The position numbers and the translations under genes are program-made. A stretch of 64,000 bases of DNA from Bolinopsis microptera (lineage: Eukaryota; Ctenophora; Tentaculata; Lobata; Bolinopsidae). Positions 22,802-34,800 of the stretch are shown piece after piece. Each line of letters starts with the position of its first letter. Position 1 is the stretch's first letter. The stretch is from positions 3,564,001-3,628,000 of the forward strand of contig NC_087082.1 in the NCBI RefSeq assembly GCF_026151205.1, in the 5' to 3' direction. The notes under the pieces are model-generated. The model was not told the DNA's origin. It made no database searches and worked only from the letters and a program-made list of their open reading frames with translations.

Positions 22802-23485
22802 ATGTCTCTTAATGGAAAGCCCAGGCTCACTGTCATCACATGCTACTGCAGTCCTACAGAAGCCTCATCTAAAACCAAGCATCTTACAGTTAATTTAGTA
22901 GGAGAGGAGCCACACACAATAATTTCTAAGGACGGACATGCCTTAGAAGAAGTTGAGGATTTTAGTACAACGGAGCACGACTTTAGGTTACGCAAGGCCA
23001 AGGCATGGGCTGCCTACCACAAAATGTAGGCTATATGGAGGTCCAATTTGCGCCGAGATTTAAAGATCCGTCTGTTCAAGCTACGGTTGAATCAATCTTC
23101 CTGTATGGAACGAAAACGTGGACAATAACAGAATCTTTGAAGAAAAGAATAGACGGATGTGACAGTAGAATGCTTCGGATGGCCCTAAACGTGGACTGGA
23201 GAGGACATCGTACCAACAAGGAGGTCTTTGGATCACTCCCAAGAGTTATTTCGAAGATACAGGCCAGAAAAATGAGGTTGGCTGGGCACATCCAGCGACA
23301 TGATGACCTGGCAGCACACCAACTTCTCCTTTGGGAACCTAGGGAGGGGTAGACCACCGCTCACCTTCGTCGATAACCTAATAAGTGACACTGGACTCAA
23401 GAACACTGGGGAGATTAAGGAGCTTATGGCGGACAGAAAGCTTTGGAGACACATCATCGAGACTCGGACTCTGAAGCCGCCTTAA
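22802..23485 (+). pseudogene. RTE-like LINE remnant inside the G-run element
   Basis: The first frame (22802-23029) has the endonuclease strand pattern GKPRLTVITCYCSPTEAS. The next (23005-23352, then 23300-23485) matches the ORF2 C-terminal region common in invertebrate LINEs: YGTKTWTITESLKKRIDGCD, MLRMALNVDWRGHRTN, RKMRLAGHIQRHDD, GRPPLTFVDNL. The RT core between them is missing and the frame changes twice. A dead, internally deleted copy. The GC-richer leader at 22020-22300 may be its 5' UTR. Confidence 0.7.
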
Positions 23486-24083
23486 GTCAAGTAATTTAAG
23501 TCATGTGCTTTGACTTGCCCTTGACCTTCGTCATAGCCTCCTTCCATGACAGGAGAACACATTTGGCACATTTGGCACATTTCCACTTTGTGCATTCATA
23601 TGGATTATATCTCGATGAACGAGACATCCTGTTTGCTATCGTGATAACATACTATCAATATGAACACACTTATATACTATGTAAACTATCTATTAAGTTA
23701 AGACATGAGAACAAAACGTAGGTAAGACTCAGTGGGAAATAATTCACATTCAATACAATTAATGAAATGGCTAGAATTTTGTTTAAATTTTGTTTAAAAA
23801 ACCCAAAAAAACCCAAAAAAACCCAATCCCAGTATTACCTTTTCTTGGGTAGGAGTTGGGTTTTTTTGGGTTACACCCCCCCCCCCCCCCGATATTGTAA
23901 TTACAAGCTTCAATAATAAATCACTGACTAAAACTTCTAATTAAAATGACACTTGGTACGCTCGCCCATTTTCACTGGTCAGTCTGAACTTCGGTTTAGC
24001 ACGTTGTACACTTATTCACCTAAGTTTCAGAATTTGTTCAGTTTAGCAGAGTTAGTACCCGTGTTTCAATAAATCAAAAGATA

Positions 24084-27000
24084 TCAGGGGAGTTCTTTAA
24101 TAATGTTACGGTCATCTAGAATACCGAACTTCCTGAAAACGTTATCATATTTCCTCAGACAACGTTTAATGCCTTTAATCAGTCTATCACGGCTATATCC
24201 TCTATCAATTAGAATTTTGAATATTTTGTGAAGATGGGAGGTAAAGATATCCAATCTAGTGCAAACATTACCATATCTAAGAACTTGACTTGAAAAAACG
24301 TTGTAGCCAACCTCGGTTGGGATGTTACTGTGAGGAAATGTAAGGGATACAACATGAAAATTAAAATCATCAGTTTTGTTATACACTGATATTTCTAGTC
24401 CTTCTGTGGAAATATTAATATTTAAATCAAGGTAGTTAATGATTTTATTATTGGAACCAGCTCGCTCCATCTCCAATGAATTAGGATAAATATCTTTAAT
24501 CAATTTATGAAAGTAAAGGTAGTTAATAATAGATAAATCGTCAACATATCGTTTATTATTGGATAATATCTTTGCTAATCCCATTTTCTTTTCCTGAAGT
24601 AAACGTTTCATATAATTAAATTCCTTTTTGCCAACAGTGAGATCAGCTATAGGGGAACTTGAATTTCCACCCATAGGAATACCCTTGGTTTGTATGAATA
24701 CAATCCCACCGAAGACGACATAAGTGTTATAAATAATAAATTTAACAGCCTCTTTTAGGTCATCTTGACTAAAGCAGGCATGACAATCATAGGTTTTATT
24801 GGAAAAGAAACATGTATTACTGTCTCTTTTAGAAATACAAATATATCTATTACGGTCTGAAAATATTAAATCAACAACTTCATTAATCATATTCTCTACT
24901 TCAATCAAGTCTAATCTGGTATAAAGAGTAGTAAAATCATATACTTGTATATTATAAACATCGCTATTTTTGATAGCTTCAAGGAATTCACTTGAGGAAT
25001 CTATGCTCCAAAACATGTTTATACCGCTGTTGTTGTAGATTGCCTCGCAGTATTTCTTGAAGTATTTCCTCAAAAGTTTCAGACAACAGTTAACTTGGAC
25101 GTTAAGTTGTTTCGTAACGCAAAAACGGGCACCTGCAATGAACCTCGCCTTGTAAGGGTTCTTATGAAGCTTAGGGTTCCAGAAGATGCGTGCTAGTCGC
25201 AAGTTTTTATCTTCAACTTGTACATTAAATCTCTCCTTTAGACTCTCAGATATTTTATTGACATAATGAGTCTCGTCTTCGCTACAGGGTTTATATGTAT
25301 CATTACCTATACATTCTAGAGTATTAGGATCAAAACCCATTTCATTGACAAGAGTTTTTACATAAAACTTTTTACAAATAAATGAAAAATTACCAGAAGC
25401 TTTGTCGATACTACAAATAATGTATTTACTTTTCAGCAATTTAAGACTTCTTTTAAGGCCAGAGGGGGGGGGTAAATGGCACTTTTGTAGTTTTTGCATA
25501 TTTGATAATAGCTACTGGAGACGAGCAAAAAGAAAAAAACCGGATCAAAATCTGACCTTGCGCTTCTGAGATATCGCACGCTCAATTTTGAGGTTTACCT
25601 GTAATTACATGTTAAACTGGAACTTTAAACGGCTGTAACTTTTTTGACATTTCGATTCCTTAGTTGAGAAAACCGGCCAATCCCTGATCTTGAGGTTTGG
25701 TACAGTGGTTCCTTGGACAATTATCCTCATTTATGATGCAGCGATTTTTTTAATTTGACTCAGTTCTCGAATTATGAGGTTAACCATGTCAAAAATTCGG
25801 AAAATTTAGCTCAAATAAGTCAAATAAAAAAAAATCGCTGCATCTAATATCTAGATAGTTGTCCAAGGAACCACTGTACCAAATCTCAATATCAGGGAGT
25901 GGCTGGTTTTCTCAACTAAGGAACTGAAAGTCACAAAATGTGTTTTGAGATAGATGCAATATAGTGTTTTCAAAATTTTGAATATTCACTGGAATGTATC
26001 ACAGTTCGTTAGTTAGGACTTTTTATACACTTAATAACGTTTGCTTGATCAGACCTGGCCGTCCCCTAAATGATTTTAGCCACTTTCAGTAGTTAATGTC
26101 CTTGTATTGTAAAAAATGAGGTTAACCAAGACTTCCTGTAAACACTAACTGCTTAAAATTTGGTTGTTAACCTCGCTTTAGACCATATAATAGTGGGATT
26201 GGTTTATCAATATGTTATTATATATGTAGTAAAACATTTGCACAGTATAACGATTAAGTTTTTGTGGTTAACATGTAATTGACTGGTCAGATATTCAAAA
26301 AATGAGAGGTTAACCTCATTTTTTAGCCATTTACGGGTAAAATCTTCTACTAAAATATGGTCAGTTCAAATCACCTTTGTCACGTGATTATAGTTGTAGG
26401 CATTGTGATACCAATAGATACCTCACTTCGATATTGTGGTACATAACATAAGTAAGAATCGTATGTATACTCCCTACGGTACCAAAATGTGATGGTTAAC
26501 CTCATTTTTTTCATTTTCCCAAGATAAAAGAAAGTCAATCGACACGTCATCTATTTAGAAATGTGTATACCGTAAACTTACGATGAAAATAGTAACTCTA
26601 TCATTTGATCTATTCTCGCTATATCTAAAAGACGAGGTTAACCTCATTTAATCACGTTTGGATATTACTTTTTCTGATAATTATGAACCTAAAATTTAGA
26701 GTTTACATTTGCTGACCGAAATAACGAAAAATTATGGCGTGGAATAAAATATTAACCTCAATTTTATTAACCTCAATGTTGTATAGTCAATTTTGCGAAA
26801 ATCGGTTAACCTCAATTATAAAATAAAGTTAATCAGCTACAAATATGTGAATAGCGGCAATGTTTTTGTCATTCAAAATTAAATCGATTTAGAAAATAAT
26901 ATTTTGGTAGAATTTTTTGACCCCTTACCCCCCCCTCTGGCCTTAACATCATCTTTTTCCAGTGTGTTTTCTTTTATTTCAAATGTTTCAGGAAAGTTTT

Positions 27001-27922
27001 TCTTGTAATATTCAATACGATTGGAAACTATTGATAACACTTTTTCCTTCCAATCGCTGAACTTTACTTCTTTTTGACAGTACTTTCTACTTTTTGATTT
27101 TATAAATTTATCGACAGCTTCGGTAACTGACATATATATCTCATCTGGAGATTTAAATGTGGGAATTCTGTATTTACAACCATAGGAAAGTACTTCCCTA
27201 AGTTCAACATTATCAACAATATCTAAATTACCAGTAACTACATGTCCATGAGGAGGATAATTGAAAAGGGAGGAGTGACAATCGCATGGACTACCTAAAA
27301 TAGATTTAATATCAGAAATAGAAAGTTTCTTTAAGAATGAAGCATAGTTACAAATAGAAAGACTTATAGGATCATTATACTCATAATAAATCTGTAATGG
27401 TGTAAAAGACTGAATCAAAATGGGAAGCAAATCAATGACTGAAGTGTCAGAGAAAATAGATTTTAGGTTAAGATTATCAATGAATTTGCAATTAAATGGA
27501 ACAATTATAAATTCTCTATTACTGGATTCAGATTTGTTCTGATGGTATTTGGGGGAAAATGTTGAACAGAAAGAGGAACATACGTTGTAAATCAATCCTG
27601 AATTATATTGACTCAAAGAGTAGAGAGTGTCTAAATCTGATAAGCTATAACATTTTAATGTTTTGTATATGGAATGTTCTGAAGAGATGTTATCTTTCAG
27701 CCTGTTAATATCAGACTCTATGGTATCCAGAGACTTCTTAGGCTGAACTTTCTTCTTTCCATTCCCTCTGCCACGTTTGTATCGAGCAATCAGTCCACTA
27801 AAATAATTCATAACCCGATCTTGGGAGATGTTGCCCGTTCCTTTCTTCTTGTCATTAAGACCAAGAGGGAATGCTGTCCCAAGCTTCTCTATCCAGTAAT
27901 CCTCCAGGAGAAGTAAATCAAA
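24084..27922 (-). pseudogene. PLE2 reverse transcriptase ORF, split by transposon E2
   Basis: One ORF of about 780 codons is cut in two by E2 at the TTAA of 25453-25456. Upstream part (27922-26943): it opens with the last strands of a GIY-YIG endonuclease (LEDYWIEKLGTAFPLGLND), then a coiled linker, and a block with CDCHSSLFNYPPHGHVVTGN typical of the domain before the RT in N-terminal-endonuclease PLEs. Downstream part (25452-24084): the SIDKASGNF box (variant of the DKG motif), RT block A (DFTTLYTRLDL), KGIPMGGNSSSPIADL and catalytic RYVDDL, then the thumb. The GIY-YIG catalytic half is absent: a stop lies six codons before the remnant. Without E2 the frame would be open to 24084. No C-terminal GIY-YIG is present. 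Confidence 0.8.
25457..26942. mobile_element. Non-coding TTAA-duplicating DNA transposon, copy E2
   Basis: A 1486-bp relative of E1 in the PLE2 ORF, flanked by TTAA (25453-25456 and 26943-26946), with ends ggccagagggggg / cccccctctggcc. It shares with E1 the left-end segment (caattttgaggtttacctg) and the gaggttaacctc sites (25784, 26117, 26163, 26308, 26493, 26630, 26803). Most other sequence has diverged. A long subterminal inverted repeat (about 25710-25760 against 25840-25885: ggttccttggac / gtccaaggaacc, and gatgcagcgattttt / aaaaatcgctgcatc) occupies the same place as the E1 hairpin. No ORF. Confidence 0.85.
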
Positions 27923-28231
27923 TTAGTCAGAATCTTTATATTTTTATCGATTTCCCTAAACAAATATCAAGTTCTGCACGGAATGTCCAATCAATGTAGG
28001 TTTAGTACCAAGAATTATGTCAGTAATCATTAATTAATTAATTAAAATTGAAATTTAAAAACACCACTATTAAGCGTACACTTTTACTCAGCAGTGTCAC
28101 TACAACTAGTTTACAAAAATACTTTTAAAACTATATATCAAAAGCAAAATAAAGTTCTATGTATAAATTCGTTCATAAAACTTCCAAAAAGCTAATATAA
28201 TTTAGATAAGTCAAAGAGAGGGTTAAAATTA

Positions 28232-29345
28232 TTAATAGAACATTTTTGCTACCTCAGTGTCAGATAAAGTAAACAAATAAGTCTTCAGTGCGGACTTAAA
28301 CGCCTCAACAGAATAACATTGTTTAACTGAGTCTGGTAGTGCATTAAAAACTCGTGGACCAACCACACTAAAACTACGATCACCAAAACCCTTGGTTGAA
28401 CGATAAGGGACTATGAGCCTAACAGTGTGTCCATGGTGAGCATACTTAAACATATCTTGAAGGTACAGTGGCGCTATTCCATTAATAGCCTTAAAAGATA
28501 AGAGACATATTTTAAAAATCACTCTTTTAGGTATATTAAGCCAGTGCAATTTATCAAGATCGTCGCCTAGGTGATCAAATTTATATTTTCCAGTTACTGC
28601 TTTTGCACAGGCATTTTGAATAAGCTGTAGTTGATGTATGAGGTACTTGGAGATGCCGTAAAACATGGCGTTACAGTAGTCCAAACAAGAAACAACAAGG
28701 CTATTAACAATTGTCTTAAGCTGTTTTGTAGTCAGCAGAAACCGTATCTTAGTGAGGTTGCGTAGTGTTAGGAAACATTTCTTCTTCAACTCAACAACAT
28801 GGTTGCTCATAGTAAGCCCAGAGTCCATATGTATCCCAAGATTCTTAACTGTGCTCACAAATCGAATAGTTGTGTCACTCCCAAAATTCACTCCCTTTAT
28901 ATTGATCTCTCGTAGGACCGACATAGGACCAAAAACGATTATCTGTGTTTTACTGTCATTCATTGCTAGAAAGTATTTTTTCATCCAAGCTCTAATAGAT
29001 GCAAAGCATCCCCTGAGCTTAGAGAGTAACGTTTCGCACTGGTTGATGGGTTTAAATCTCTTTAAGATCTGGTGGTCATCTGCATACCCATAAATTGTGA
29101 AGTCCATTCCTTGTACAAATCTATAGATGGATCTGATATAAAGGTTAAACAGAACAGGTCCCAGAACTGAGCCCTGAGGAACACCAAACTTAATAACTAT
29201 TTCTTCAGAGAGAGTAGAACCAAGTCGAATTCTCTGAGCACGACCTTTTAGAAAGCTAGTAAACCATTTTAACACAGTGCCCCTTAGTCCTATCTCCTTC
29301 ATGAGAATGTTCAGTAAGACATCATGGTCTACAGTATCAAACGCC
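28232..29345 (-). pseudogene. LINE N reverse transcriptase, C-terminal part
   Basis: From RT block A (FDTVDHDVLLNIL) to the stop at 28232: KFGVPQGSVLGPVLFNLYIR, the catalytic GYADDHQI, KNLGIHMDSGLTMSNHV, the LVVSCLDYCNAMFYGI thumb block and the C-terminal FSVVGPRVFNALPDSVKQC. This is the downstream half of the ORF broken at 29345 by LINE P. Confidence 0.9.
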
Positions 29346-30427
29346 CCCTTTGTTCTGGTCCAGAGCATTAGCCAGGCAGCTTCCCGGTTTTTCGGGCGGC
29401 TGGGTGGGTCTTGGGCGGGATAGGTGTGGCTTCGGGCCCCTCGTGGTATGGTCTGGGATCTGGGGGTTGGCACGGGGGTGTGGCGGGGACGGGTGAGTGA
29501 TGCTGGCTGGAGGGACGGTTACTATTCTTACCGACCAGCTTAAGCAAGTAAAGTTGTTTGCAGTCGGGACGGATGGGAACTTTGAATCGACAGTTAGCAT
29601 TGCGATCCTGGCTCTTGTCATGCTTTCGGGCCTTGGACCCGTTTCTCGGGGCAGGCACGGGGGGTTTGGACGCCCGCCTCTCGTCTGTGGGCCTCCTTGA
29701 CGCCGTGAATTGCTGGGATTAAAAGTACGGCGGCGGAGTCAGTCCTGAGCACCAGAGCATTCGTGAAGACTCCGCCCGCTTACTCTGATTTTTCTGACTG
29801 TAATTCCTTTCAATCCACTTCTTGTTGATGTCTTTCATTCTTGGATTGATTGGAACTGCAGCCTGGAGTCAGTTAAGTGACCTTGACGTGGTAAGGGGGC
29901 TTACTCGGCATCACTCGACCTGCCGAAACTAAGCTGTACTGTCCAGCTGGGCATCACTGGACATAAGTCGCACGTGCACTTCCTTTGGCTATTTAACTCA
30001 CCTGATCCTTCCTCCCTGAGCACTCACAGCTTTCATTCACATTGAGCTATAGGGTTTTTGAAGTTTAGGGTGTGCGCTTCAGGTCGGGCCCTTAATGCCG
30101 ATCATTAGCACCCATTTTCCCTGTATTATTGGGCGGCATTTCAACACTGTCGTCGTAGTATTTCTCAGCATCTTTCTACGATTCGCAGAAAGTGTTAAAA
30201 CTCACGATACACCCTCACTGATCACCCATTTGCTTTATAGATCGTGGATAGAGTGTGCTTCGGCAAACACGAATGTATGTGTACGGACTCTTGGGTCTGA
30301 CTCATGCACTTTGTGCACCGTCCACGAACCCTATAAAGTAATATACTGTAACAACAACAACAAACAACCCTTATTACACACCAAAATCATTAACCACAAA
30401 TCTATCGTAGCAAGACAAGTTACAAAA

Positions 30428-31894
30428 ATGTCCAACTCCGGTGAAACACAGCAAATCGACAACATCAAGGAATCCGCAGGTAAGCCATTTCCTTCCCAGA
30501 GAATTTGGCTCAATACAATCCTAACGACAATCACCAAATCTACAACCAAAGTACCAATGTTTTCGCGCGGAAACGCGCAATCTACACGAACGCAACATAT
30601 TATCACAAACAAAGAAAACAACCCAATTACCCCCACAGAGAGTGAATCGATCTCCAGCACGACGACGAACGAACTTCTTCGACTTGAAGTATTGGAGGAC
30701 AGCACCTCAGTCTGTCCCTCTAACAATACCAACGATTTATTGAACTCACCCCAAACGGACACCTCAAATATACGACGAAAGTCGTATATTAGTGAAAACT
30801 CTACAAGCACGGACCACACAATCAGACAACAGCTCAAATACAGCAACATTAAAGGTGACGCCGTTGAGGATCTGAGACGGAGAAACCGGGAACTTCACAG
30901 ACAGAGAAGAAATTCTGGACGTGATTCAGTAGCCTCTGGCAACAGAGGGCTCCACGATCAGGATCTCTTCGAGGACGAAAGTGATGTTCCGGTGGTCTCC
31001 CTCAGTTCTCCCGCGGAGGCGACTGCCGCCCCGTCCGAAGTCAGCCCAATGGAGGTGACGGATGCGAAAGCTCCCGCAGTTGAGCCCAAACCTGAGTCGA
31101 TGCCGATCCAAGATAACACCGGGTCGGGATCCTCGGGAATGGACAAAACTCGGAAGCCGGAACAGCCTGAAACCTCCACCGCAATTCTACCAGTACAGAA
31201 AAGCGGGGCTGAAAAGAGGAGGAGGAAGCAGAAGTCCAAATCCGAAAGACAAAAGGAAACAGACAACTCAGACTGCGAAACAGAGGCTGTGAAACTGACA
31301 GACCCCGACGAGGTTTTCAGGAAGGGTGATCCATTACTCACCCTGATCGTAACCAAGGCGGAGGCACTCAGTGACGCATGTGATCACATCACACGTCTTC
31401 TGTTCGTGGTCTCACAACCACTCAAAATCACTCTACTGCAACCAACCATCGACGGGGCAAGGATAGAGGTGGAGGATAAGCCATCGGCCATCACGATCGC
31501 AGAAACCCTTCGTAGAGAGGGGTGGAAAGTGACTGAGACTGATGTGTGGAACCGATACCAATTTCCTGTTCCATTCCAGCTCTCTGGATTGGAACACGCT
31601 GCGGACGGGTTGGACCCAGTAACTTTGGTTCGCGGGCTTATATCTCGGAACGTCCACTACGGCTTGCCGTTGGACTCGATCCGATATGTATCGCACGCAT
31701 GGGAAACAGTTAAGGTGGAGGCGGCTGAAGGTGGCACTGCGGCGGCGCGACGGCGGATGCGTTTATGGGTTGATGTCTCACCTCAGGGTGAAGAATACCT
31801 CATGAAGACAGGTCATCTCCTGTGCACGCTGACCGCTGCCGTGCGCCTCAGGGAGGCCCCCCGCAACCGCACCTTCCGTCGTAACAGGTCCTAG
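30428..31894 (+). CDS. LINE P ORF1 (gag-like protein)
   Basis: The frame is open from 30095. I prefer the Met at 30428 (MSNSGETQQ), since the upstream part is hydrophobic and unlike the rest. The protein has a low-complexity, Ser/Thr/Asn-rich N-terminal half, a charged middle (KRRRKQKSKSERQKE) and a folded C-terminal part (about residues 300-480) with LRREGWKVTETDVWNRYQFP, LVRGLISRNVHYGLPLDSI and RRMRLWVDVSPQGEEYL. The last block recalls DUF4780-type domains of retrotransposon gag proteins; that likeness is weak. No CCHC knuckle is seen. The stop is TAG at 31892. Confidence 0.75.
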   Translation: MSNSGETQQIDNIKESAGKPFPSQRIWLNTILTTITKSTTKVPMFSRGNAQSTRTQHIITNKENNPITPTESESISSTTTNELLRLEVLEDSTSVCPSNNTNDLLNSPQTDTSNIRRKSYISENSTSTDHTIRQQLKYSNIKGDAVEDLRRRNRELHRQRRNSGRDSVASGNRGLHDQDLFEDESDVPVVSLSSPAEATAAPSEVSPMEVTDAKAPAVEPKPESMPIQDNTGSGSSGMDKTRKPEQPETSTAILPVQKSGAEKRRRKQKSKSERQKETDNSDCETEAVKLTDPDEVFRKGDPLLTLIVTKAEALSDACDHITRLLFVVSQPLKITLLQPTIDGARIEVEDKPSAITIAETLRREGWKVTETDVWNRYQFPVPFQLSGLEHAADGLDPVTLVRGLISRNVHYGLPLDSIRYVSHAWETVKVEAAEGGTAAARRRMRLWVDVSPQGEEYLMKTGHLLCTLTAAVRLREAPRNRTFRRNRS

Positions 31895-31898
31895 GACC

Positions 31899-34800
31899 TT
31901 GCATGATGGAGGAGTATCAGTCGCTTCAACTACTGTTCCCCAGACCAACAATATCCCCCCTAATAACACCACCCATAGCAACACCAACATCAACACTCAT
32001 CACAACAACAACAACAACAACACTAACAACAACAAAAACAAAAACAAAAAACGACACAATAAGACACAGAGGGGCAGACTGTGTCAAAAGACTACTCAAA
32101 AAAATGGTAAGAATTGCTTGGATTCTTATTCTATTACTCAGATTAACCTCAAACGCAAGTTTAATGCATGGAAAACCCTCCTAGCCAACATACATGGCAG
32201 GAAAAATCCAGTCATTCTTGCTACTGAACCGTACTCGAATAACAAAAATATCATACCACCTATAAATAAAGATCTATCCAACTTCTACTACAAAATCGGG
32301 GATAAAAGACCCCGTGCCGCAATTGTACTGCACAAAAACCTGACAGCTAAATGTTGGGAACTTACACAATTCACAACACCCGATCAAGTGGCCGTTAAAA
32401 TCCAACTCAGCTCGACAGAACTCATTCTGGCAGCTTCATACATGGATATAAACGGACCGGTACCGCCACAAGAAACATCACCTCTAGCAAAATATGCTAA
32501 TGATAACAACATCCCGCTCATTATAGGGTCGGACACGAATTCCCATCACACCCTTTGGGGGAACAAGACATGCAATACGAGGGGAGAGGAGCTACTTGAC
32601 TTTCTCTCCTCCCTAGGGCTGTCATGTGCCAACAAAGGATCATCCCCAACCTTCCTCAACTCTCGAGGCCACAATTCAATTATCGATCATACAATAACAA
32701 ACCAGTTGGGAGGAGACCTCATTAGCAATTGGCATGTTAGTGACCTCTACTCCAACTCTGACCATCGCTATATTATGTTCGACATAACTACAGGGCCAAA
32801 GAAGGAACCCAAACAGATCCGACTAGTCAAAAACACTGACTGGGACAGATTTGATGAGATCCTATCGATTAACCCCAACCTTAACAACACACAAATCAAC
32901 ACTACGACCGAAATTGATCACAATATAGACATCATCAATACTGCACTTAAGGAAGCCTTCGAGGAGGCATGCCCCATTACTTACATCTCAAGTTCCGTCC
33001 GCAAACCCCCCTGGCTAACTCGAGAAGTAGAGGAAGCACAGAGGGGAATAAGACAAAAACTGATTACAGCCCGAAAAAAGAAAACTGATGCCCTGTGGCT
33101 CGCTCTTAGAGAGAGCAACAAACAATACAACAGACTTATATCCAACTCCCAGCGTAATGCCTGGAGAACTTTTTGTCAGGAAACAGAGTCTGTTAAGGAA
33201 TCCGGAAGGATGAACAAGATTCTGAAATCCTGCAACGACAACAAGCACACACTAGAAGCCGTTTACAAACCAAACGGAGACATCACCAAAAATGCAGAGG
33301 AGACACTGGAGGTCATGACACAAACCCACTTCAAGGATAGTGTCACTGACCCGCCAGTGCCTCCACCTGGACCTCTACCAATCACCACCACCTTACTCAA
33401 TACCATCTACAGCCCAGACAGAATCGAGGAGGCTCTTAAATCCTTTGATCCGTTAAAAGCTGCTGGACCCGACACCCTCAAACCTATCATCATACAGAAA
33501 GCTTGGACACACATCAAAGACATCACCAGAACCATTATGACAAAAAATCATGAAACCCAACACATTCCAACTTTGTGGAAAGAATCCCTTGGAATCTTTC
33601 TCCCAAAGCCTGGAAAAACTGACTACAACCAACCTAAATCATTTCGCACTATCACCCTTTCTCCTGTGATGTTAAAACTACAGGAGAAGGTGATACTGTG
33701 GCATATGCAACACGACCTTAATATCGCTAAAGACATCAACAAACGACAATTTGGCTTTAAGAAGGGATGTTCAACCGAAGCAGCCCTTCATAAAGTTACT
33801 CACACCATCGAGCGCAGGATAGCTAAGAAGGGATATGTCTTAGGAGTCTTTCTAGATATAGAGGGAGCTTTTGATAATGTCTCTTTCAAGGCTATTTCTG
33901 ACGCTATCAAGACCACGAAAGTGGACCCGGCCACAGCACAATGGATTATCAACATGGTAACTAACAGATTCATCACATTAAATCATAAGGATAAGTCGAA
34001 AAGGGTTCGGATCCGGAGAGGGTGCCCCCAAGGTGGCATCCTTTCCCCTTTCCTTTGGAACCTGGTAGTCGATGATCTCCTGGCCTACACCGCAAGAGAC
34101 ATACCAGGTTATCTGCAAGCTTTTGCAGATGATCTGCTTTCTCTAGCGGAGGGGAATGATTTAGACATCATCTGGAACAGAACACGCAAAACCATCAACA
34201 CAATAGAAAAATGGTGCCAAACCAAAGATCTATCCATAAGCGCACTCAAAACACAAATAGTCATGTTTACCTGGAATAAGAAATGGACCCTTAGACCTGT
34301 GGTGGTGGGTAACACCACTATAGGACTATCCAAATCTGCCAAATTCCTAGGAGTGACCCTCGACAGCAAGCTCAATTTCAATGAACATATCACCAATACC
34401 ACCAAAAAAGCTACGGCATCCCTCATGCAATGCAGAAGAGCTGTCGGCCCCACTTGGGGTATGAGCCCTAAAACATGCAAATGGATGTACACCGCTGTCA
34501 TTAGACCTATTCTATCATACTGCTGTAGTATATGGATTAGGGCAACCCAAACTGACACCAACGCGAGGAAGTTCAAACGAGTTCAGGCATTGGCATTGAG
34601 AATGATGTCTGGTGCCATGCCTAGTACTCCCTTCATCGCACTGAACCACCTCACTAACACTCCAGATATCATACTTTTCCTGAGAGGTGAAGCAGCAAAG
34701 GGCACAGCCAGGCTTCAAGCATATGGAAGCCTAACCCTCGAAACTATCGCCCCCAGAAAAGGTACCATCACAACTCACACCACTATCAACAAACAATTCA

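Larger units (their letters stand above)
20549..23890. mobile_element. 3.3-kb element with G/C-run foldback termini
   Basis: Inserted in the PLE2 3' region with a perfect 6-bp duplication, gatatt (20543-20548 and 23891-23896); PLE1 gives the uninterrupted site. Both ends read G-run, tgtaaccc, then repeats of cccaaaaaaa. Each end is itself a foldback: (acccaaaaaaaccc) ... (gggtttttttgggt), enclosing a 38-bp piece with cagtattacc and ggagttggg. The interior holds remnants of two unrelated coding sequences but no intact gene. The transposon class is unknown to me. It is absent from PLE1, so the insertion is young. Confidence 0.75.
11342..28029 (-). mobile_element. Penelope-like element PLE2 (N-terminal GIY-YIG type), interrupted three times
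   Basis: PLE2 is read on the minus strand. Its own segments are 28029-26943, 25456-23891, 20548-20365 and 11545-11342, about 3 kb in total. It encodes a Penelope-type reverse transcriptase and then a non-coding 3' region. It is broken by the TTAA element E2, the G-run element (20549-23890) and LINE L (11546-20364). Its 3' limit is set by comparison with PLE1, where the 204-bp block 11342-11545 is contiguous with the rest. Its 5' limit (28029) is shared with the fragment ending at 40730. It abuts a taattaattaatta run, the likely tail of LINE N. Family assignment rests on the RT motifs and the remnant of a GIY-YIG domain before the RT, as in Naiad/Chlamys-type permuted PLEs. Confidence 0.8.

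Noticed and set aside
27720-28029. Hammerhead ribozyme in the PLE 5' region
   Set aside because: I looked for CTGATGA and GAAA cores on both strands and did not find a convincing pair.
30331-31356. Minus-strand frames in LINE P ORF1
   Set aside because: Shadows of the plus-strand ORF1 codon bias.
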